From: Candidatus Binataceae bacterium
GTDB taxonomy: Bacteria; Desulfobacterota; Binatia; Binatales; Binataceae
DNA: 64,000 nt
Direction: 5' to 3'
Assembly: GCA_035508495.1 (NCBI GenBank)
Contig: DATJMX010000006.1
Location: 22,666-86,665, forward strand
The notes under the pieces were generated by a model, which had not been told where the DNA came from, did no database searches, and was given only the letters and a program-made list of their open reading frames with translations. Position numbers and translations under genes: made by a program. Every line of letters starts with the position of its first letter. Positions within the stretch are counted from its first letter, which is position 1. Below, one piece after another: positions 61,697-64,000 of the stretch.

Positions 61697-61711
61697 ACTA
61701 ATAGTATTAGT
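61697..61711. promoter_or_regulatory. Perfect palindrome at the start of the hydrolase-TetR pair
   Basis: ACTAATA-G-TATTAGT, a perfect 7-1-7 palindrome ending 3 bp before the ATG at 61715, with TTGACT at 61685-61690 upstream. It is probably the operator of the TetR protein encoded by the second gene of the pair. No Shine-Dalgarno sequence fits between it and the ATG. Confidence 0.6.
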
Positions 61712-61714
61712 AAA

Positions 61715-62611
61715 ATGGCTATGTCGATTAGCCATTCGAAAACCCTTGCCGCCGCGCTCGCGATCGGTGCCCTGTCCGCCGCCGCCCCGCTTGCGGCCGC
61801 GTCCACCACACAGTTCCTCGCGGTAGGCGATGGGAAAATCGCCTACGACGATTCGGGTGGCAGCGGACCCACGATCATCTGCGTGCCGGGACTCGGCGAC
61901 GTGCGCGGGCAGTATCGGTTTCTCGCGCCGCTCCTGGTGAAGGCGCGGTTTCGCGTCGTCACGATGGATTTGCGCGGCACGGGCGAATCGAGTGCGGGCT
62001 GGCCGGACTACACTCCCGCCGCCACTGGCGATGATATCGTCGCGATGGTGAAGCATCTCGGTGTCGAGCGCGCATGGGTCGTGGGCAATTCTTTCGCGGG
62101 CGCATCGGCAATTTGGGCCGCCGCGTCGGCGCCACAGCAGATTGCGGGGATCGTGCTGATCGATCCGTTCGTGCGCGATACTCCGGTCGGAATCGGCCCG
62201 CGCCTCGCGCTCGCGCTCGGGATGCATCGGCCGTGGGGCCCCGCGTTCTGGGTGATGTATTACAAGTCGCTCTACAAGACCGAGCCGCCTGCCGACCTCG
62301 ACGCGTACGTTACCGCCCTCAAGACGAATCTCAAGGAGCCCGGCAGGTTCGAGGCATTGCAGGCGATGGTCGATGCTCCCAAAGCGCCATGCGAGGCGCG
62401 CATCAAAGACGTCCATGCACCCGCGCTCGTTATCATGGGCGCGGCTGACCCCGACTTCAGCGATCCGAAGGCCGAGGCTGATCTTGTCACCGCGCGTTTG
62501 CACGGCCAGGCGTTCATGGTCGCTGGCGCGGGTCACTATCCGCATGCGGAGATGCCGCAGGCGGTCGCCGATGAGATAGTGGCGTTTATCAGGAGCCGGA
62601 ATGCGAACTAG
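61715..62611 (+). CDS. Exported alpha/beta hydrolase
   Basis: Alpha/beta hydrolase of 298 residues with an N-terminal signal peptide (SKTLAAALAIGALSAAAPLA, cleavage likely after ALA-A-A at about 30), so periplasmic or secreted. ICVPGLGDVRGQYRFLAPLL and VVTMDLRGTGESSAG are standard loops, WVVGNSFAGASAIWAAAS holds the Ser nucleophile, and VAGAGHYPHAEMPQAV the His. Starts at 61715 or the in-frame ATG at 61721; there is no visible ribosome site, so a leaderless transcript is possible. Overlaps the TetR gene by 11 bp. Confidence 0.87.
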   Translation: MAMSISHSKTLAAALAIGALSAAAPLAAASTTQFLAVGDGKIAYDDSGGSGPTIICVPGLGDVRGQYRFLAPLLVKARFRVVTMDLRGTGESSAGWPDYTPAATGDDIVAMVKHLGVERAWVVGNSFAGASAIWAAASAPQQIAGIVLIDPFVRDTPVGIGPRLALALGMHRPWGPAFWVMYYKSLYKTEPPADLDAYVTALKTNLKEPGRFEALQAMVDAPKAPCEARIKDVHAPALVIMGAADPDFSDPKAEADLVTARLHGQAFMVAGAGHYPHAEMPQAVADEIVAFIRSRNAN

Positions 62612-63230
62612 GGCGGGCCTGACGCGCGAGGCGGTTGTTGCCGCGGCCGCGGCGATCGCCGACAGCGAAGGAATCGAGGCGTTGACGCTGGCGCGGCTCG
62701 CCGCGGAGCTGGAGATCAAGCCGCCCTCGCTCTTCAACCATGTGCGCGGGCTGCCGGCCCTGCGCCGCGAGTTGAGATTGCTCGCGCTGCGCGAGCTTTA
62801 CGACGCCCTCAGCCGCGCCTCGGTCGGGAAGTCGCGCGGCGATGGCGTTCGCGCGCTCGCCCGAGCGTATCGCGCCTTCGTCAAGAAGCATCCCGGGATT
62901 TACGCTGAGACGTTGAGCGCTGCCGACGACGATCCCGAGGTCGCGGCCGTGGCGAATCAAATCATCGAAGTGTGTTCGGCGGTGATGAGCGGCTACCAGT
63001 TGAAGCGCGCCGAGGCAATTCACGCGTTGCGCGCGATGCGCAGTGTTGGCCACGGGTTCGCGAGCCTCGAGGCTGCCCGCGGCTTTGGCATCCCCGTCAA
63101 TATCGATGAAAGCTACGCGTGGTTCGTCGATAACTTCATCGCGGGCCTCGAAGCGGCGCAGGCGCGCTCTGAGCGGCAGGCGGCACGGGCGCAAAGCGCC
63201 CCGCGTCGAAAGCGCAGCGCAAAGCGCTGA
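62601..63230 (+). CDS. TetR-family transcriptional regulator
   Basis: Regulator of 209 residues with HTH at about 28-48 (LTLARLAAELEIKPPSLFNH) and a C-terminal domain of the WHG type (SVGHGFASLEAARGFGIPVN, SYAWFVDNFIAGLEA). The basic tail RKRSAKR is variable. The 11-bp overlap with the hydrolase gene means they are co-transcribed, so it probably autoregulates through the palindrome at 61697-61711, with the hydrolase acting on its ligand or a related ester. Confidence 0.88.
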   Translation: MRTRAGLTREAVVAAAAAIADSEGIEALTLARLAAELEIKPPSLFNHVRGLPALRRELRLLALRELYDALSRASVGKSRGDGVRALARAYRAFVKKHPGIYAETLSAADDDPEVAAVANQIIEVCSAVMSGYQLKRAEAIHALRAMRSVGHGFASLEAARGFGIPVNIDESYAWFVDNFIAGLEAAQARSERQAARAQSAPRRKRSAKR

Positions 63231-63265
63231 CACTCGCGCTTTTGCGGTATTGGGCGCTTGCATAT

Positions 63266-63287
63266 AGTCTGAGTTGTCAGACTGACA
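63266..63287. promoter_or_regulatory. Two overlapping palindromes upstream of the Bax-inhibitor-1 gene
   Basis: AGTCTGA-GTTG-TCAGACT (63266-63283) overlaps TGTCAG-A-CTGACA (63275-63287). They lie just after TTGCGG (63242-63247) and TATAGT (63263-63268), so a bound protein would block or position the promoter. Starts 14 bp before the ATG at 63301. Confidence 0.5.
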
Positions 63288-63300
63288 GGGGTTCACACGA

Positions 63301-64000
63301 TGGCAGCGAATCGATTCAACACTTCCAATCCGGCGCTGAAAGCGTTCCGTACCGCAGGCGTGGTCGGCGAGCGCGCGATGACGATCGAGGGAACCGCGGA
63401 GAAGACCGCGATCCTGCTGATATTGGCGTCCGTGGCCGCAATGTTCACGTGGCGTTTCTATAACACCGCGCCGCAGAGCGTTGGGCCGCTCGTCATGGCC
63501 GGAGCATTGATCGGATTCGGCGTCGCGATTTTCACGACTTTCAAGCCGCTGTGGGCGCCGATCACTGCGCCGATGTACGCGGTGTTCGAGGGTGTGGTCC
63601 TGGGCGGCATTTCGGCGGCGGTCAATTCAAAGATGCCGGGCATTGCCGGGCAAGCCGTGTTTTTGACCTTCGCGGTGCTGGCCGGGATGCTGATCGCCTA
63701 CCGCACCGGGATCATCAAGGTGACCGAGCGGTTTCGGATGGGAGTTGCGGCTGCGACTTTCGGAATCGTCGGGTTCTATCTAATTGCTTTTGTATCCAGT
63801 CTTTTCGGCGGCGCCTTTGGAAACACGATAATTTATGGATACGGATTTTTCGGAATCGGATTCAGCGCTTTCGTCGTGACGATTGCGGCGCTTAATCTCA
63901 CTTTGGATTTCGATTCGATCGCCAGACTGTCGCAGGCCGGCGCGCCGCAAGCGATGGAATGGTACGGCGGATTCGTGCTGCTGATCACACTGGTATGGCT
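63301..64000 (+). CDS. Bax inhibitor-1/YccA-like membrane protein (partial)
   Basis: First 233 residues of an inner-membrane protein cut by the window end. After a hydrophilic start (ANRFNTSNPALKAFRTAGVV) come about six to seven hydrophobic segments (ILLILASVAAMFTW, VMAGALIGFGVAIFTTF, VFLTFAVLAGMLIAYRTGI, MGVAAATFGIVGFYLIAFV). FEGVVLGGISAAVNSKMPGI matches the family segment after helix 3. The LDFDSIARLSQAGAPQAMEW stretch near the C-terminus is typical of bacterial YccA/BI-1-like proteins, which may be pH-gated calcium leak channels. Confidence 0.88.

Noticed and set aside
61679..62737. 352-residue minus-strand ORF opposite the exported hydrolase and TetR
   Set aside because: Crosses two overlapping plus-strand genes and the palindromic operator; no recognisable domain.

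Overview
The window reads as chromosomal DNA of a GC-rich, metabolically versatile aerobic bacterium. It is densely packed, with many abutting or ATGA/TGATG-overlapping genes and no phage, plasmid or transposase genes. It combines cytochrome P450s, luciferase-like monooxygenases, class III CoA-transferases, an aerobic benzoyl-CoA (box) cluster, a two-subunit hydroquinone dioxygenase, RecBCD, HemQ, cobalamin-synthesis genes and a selenoprotein. This resembles an uncultivated soil lineage such as Candidatus Binatota (Desulfobacterota-like). That assignment is an inference from gene content; no rRNA or marker tree is available here.

Layout. 0.1-5.6 kb: housekeeping and small-molecule enzymes (two GNATs, cyclase-family protein, pyroglutamyl peptidase, rhodanese, PyrD, crotonase). 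5.6-5.98 kb: a long palindromic intergenic repeat. 5.98-11.7 kb: TetR regulator, three tandem paralogous P450s and an MFS transporter, all on +. 11.8-13.9 kb: DUF192 lipoprotein, a small unknown protein and a GT39-like membrane protein. 14.1-20.3 kb: an acyl-CoA carboxylase (beta, biotin carboxylase, BCCP) with methylmalonyl-CoA mutase large subunit, then pyruvoyl-dependent arginine decarboxylase and a SelW-like selenoprotein. The selenoprotein (20081-20323) is broken by an in-frame TGA, so ordinary ORF calling misses it. 20.4-28.6 kb (- strand): HemQ, CobQ, CobB, a luciferase-like oxidoreductase, a VOC protein and a translationally coupled pair of CoA-transferases. 28.7 kb: 3-methyladenine glycosylase.

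29.4-42.7 kb is an aromatic-degradation island. Benzoate-CoA ligase diverges from boxR-boxC-boxB. A seven-gene minus-strand operon follows, in transcription order: luciferase-like monooxygenase, hapC, hapD, 4-hydroxymuconic semialdehyde dehydrogenase, maleylacetate reductase, amidohydrolase, intradiol dioxygenase. Benzoate would be activated and epoxidised as its CoA thioester. Hydroquinone and hydroxyquinol would both run to maleylacetate and then 3-oxoadipate. Sampled rows of the hap operon are visibly less GC-rich than the flanks.

42.8-51.6 kb: recC-recB-recD with 4-bp overlaps. 51.6-64 kb: a mixed set of hydrolases and oxidoreductases (two alpha/beta hydrolases, serine hydrolase, amidase, SDR, MetE-like methyltransferase, zinc alcohol dehydrogenase, DUF1330, sulfatase), an alpha/beta hydrolase-TetR pair behind a perfect palindrome, and a Bax-inhibitor-1 family membrane protein cut by the window end. 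No CRISPR array, rRNA or tRNA was seen.
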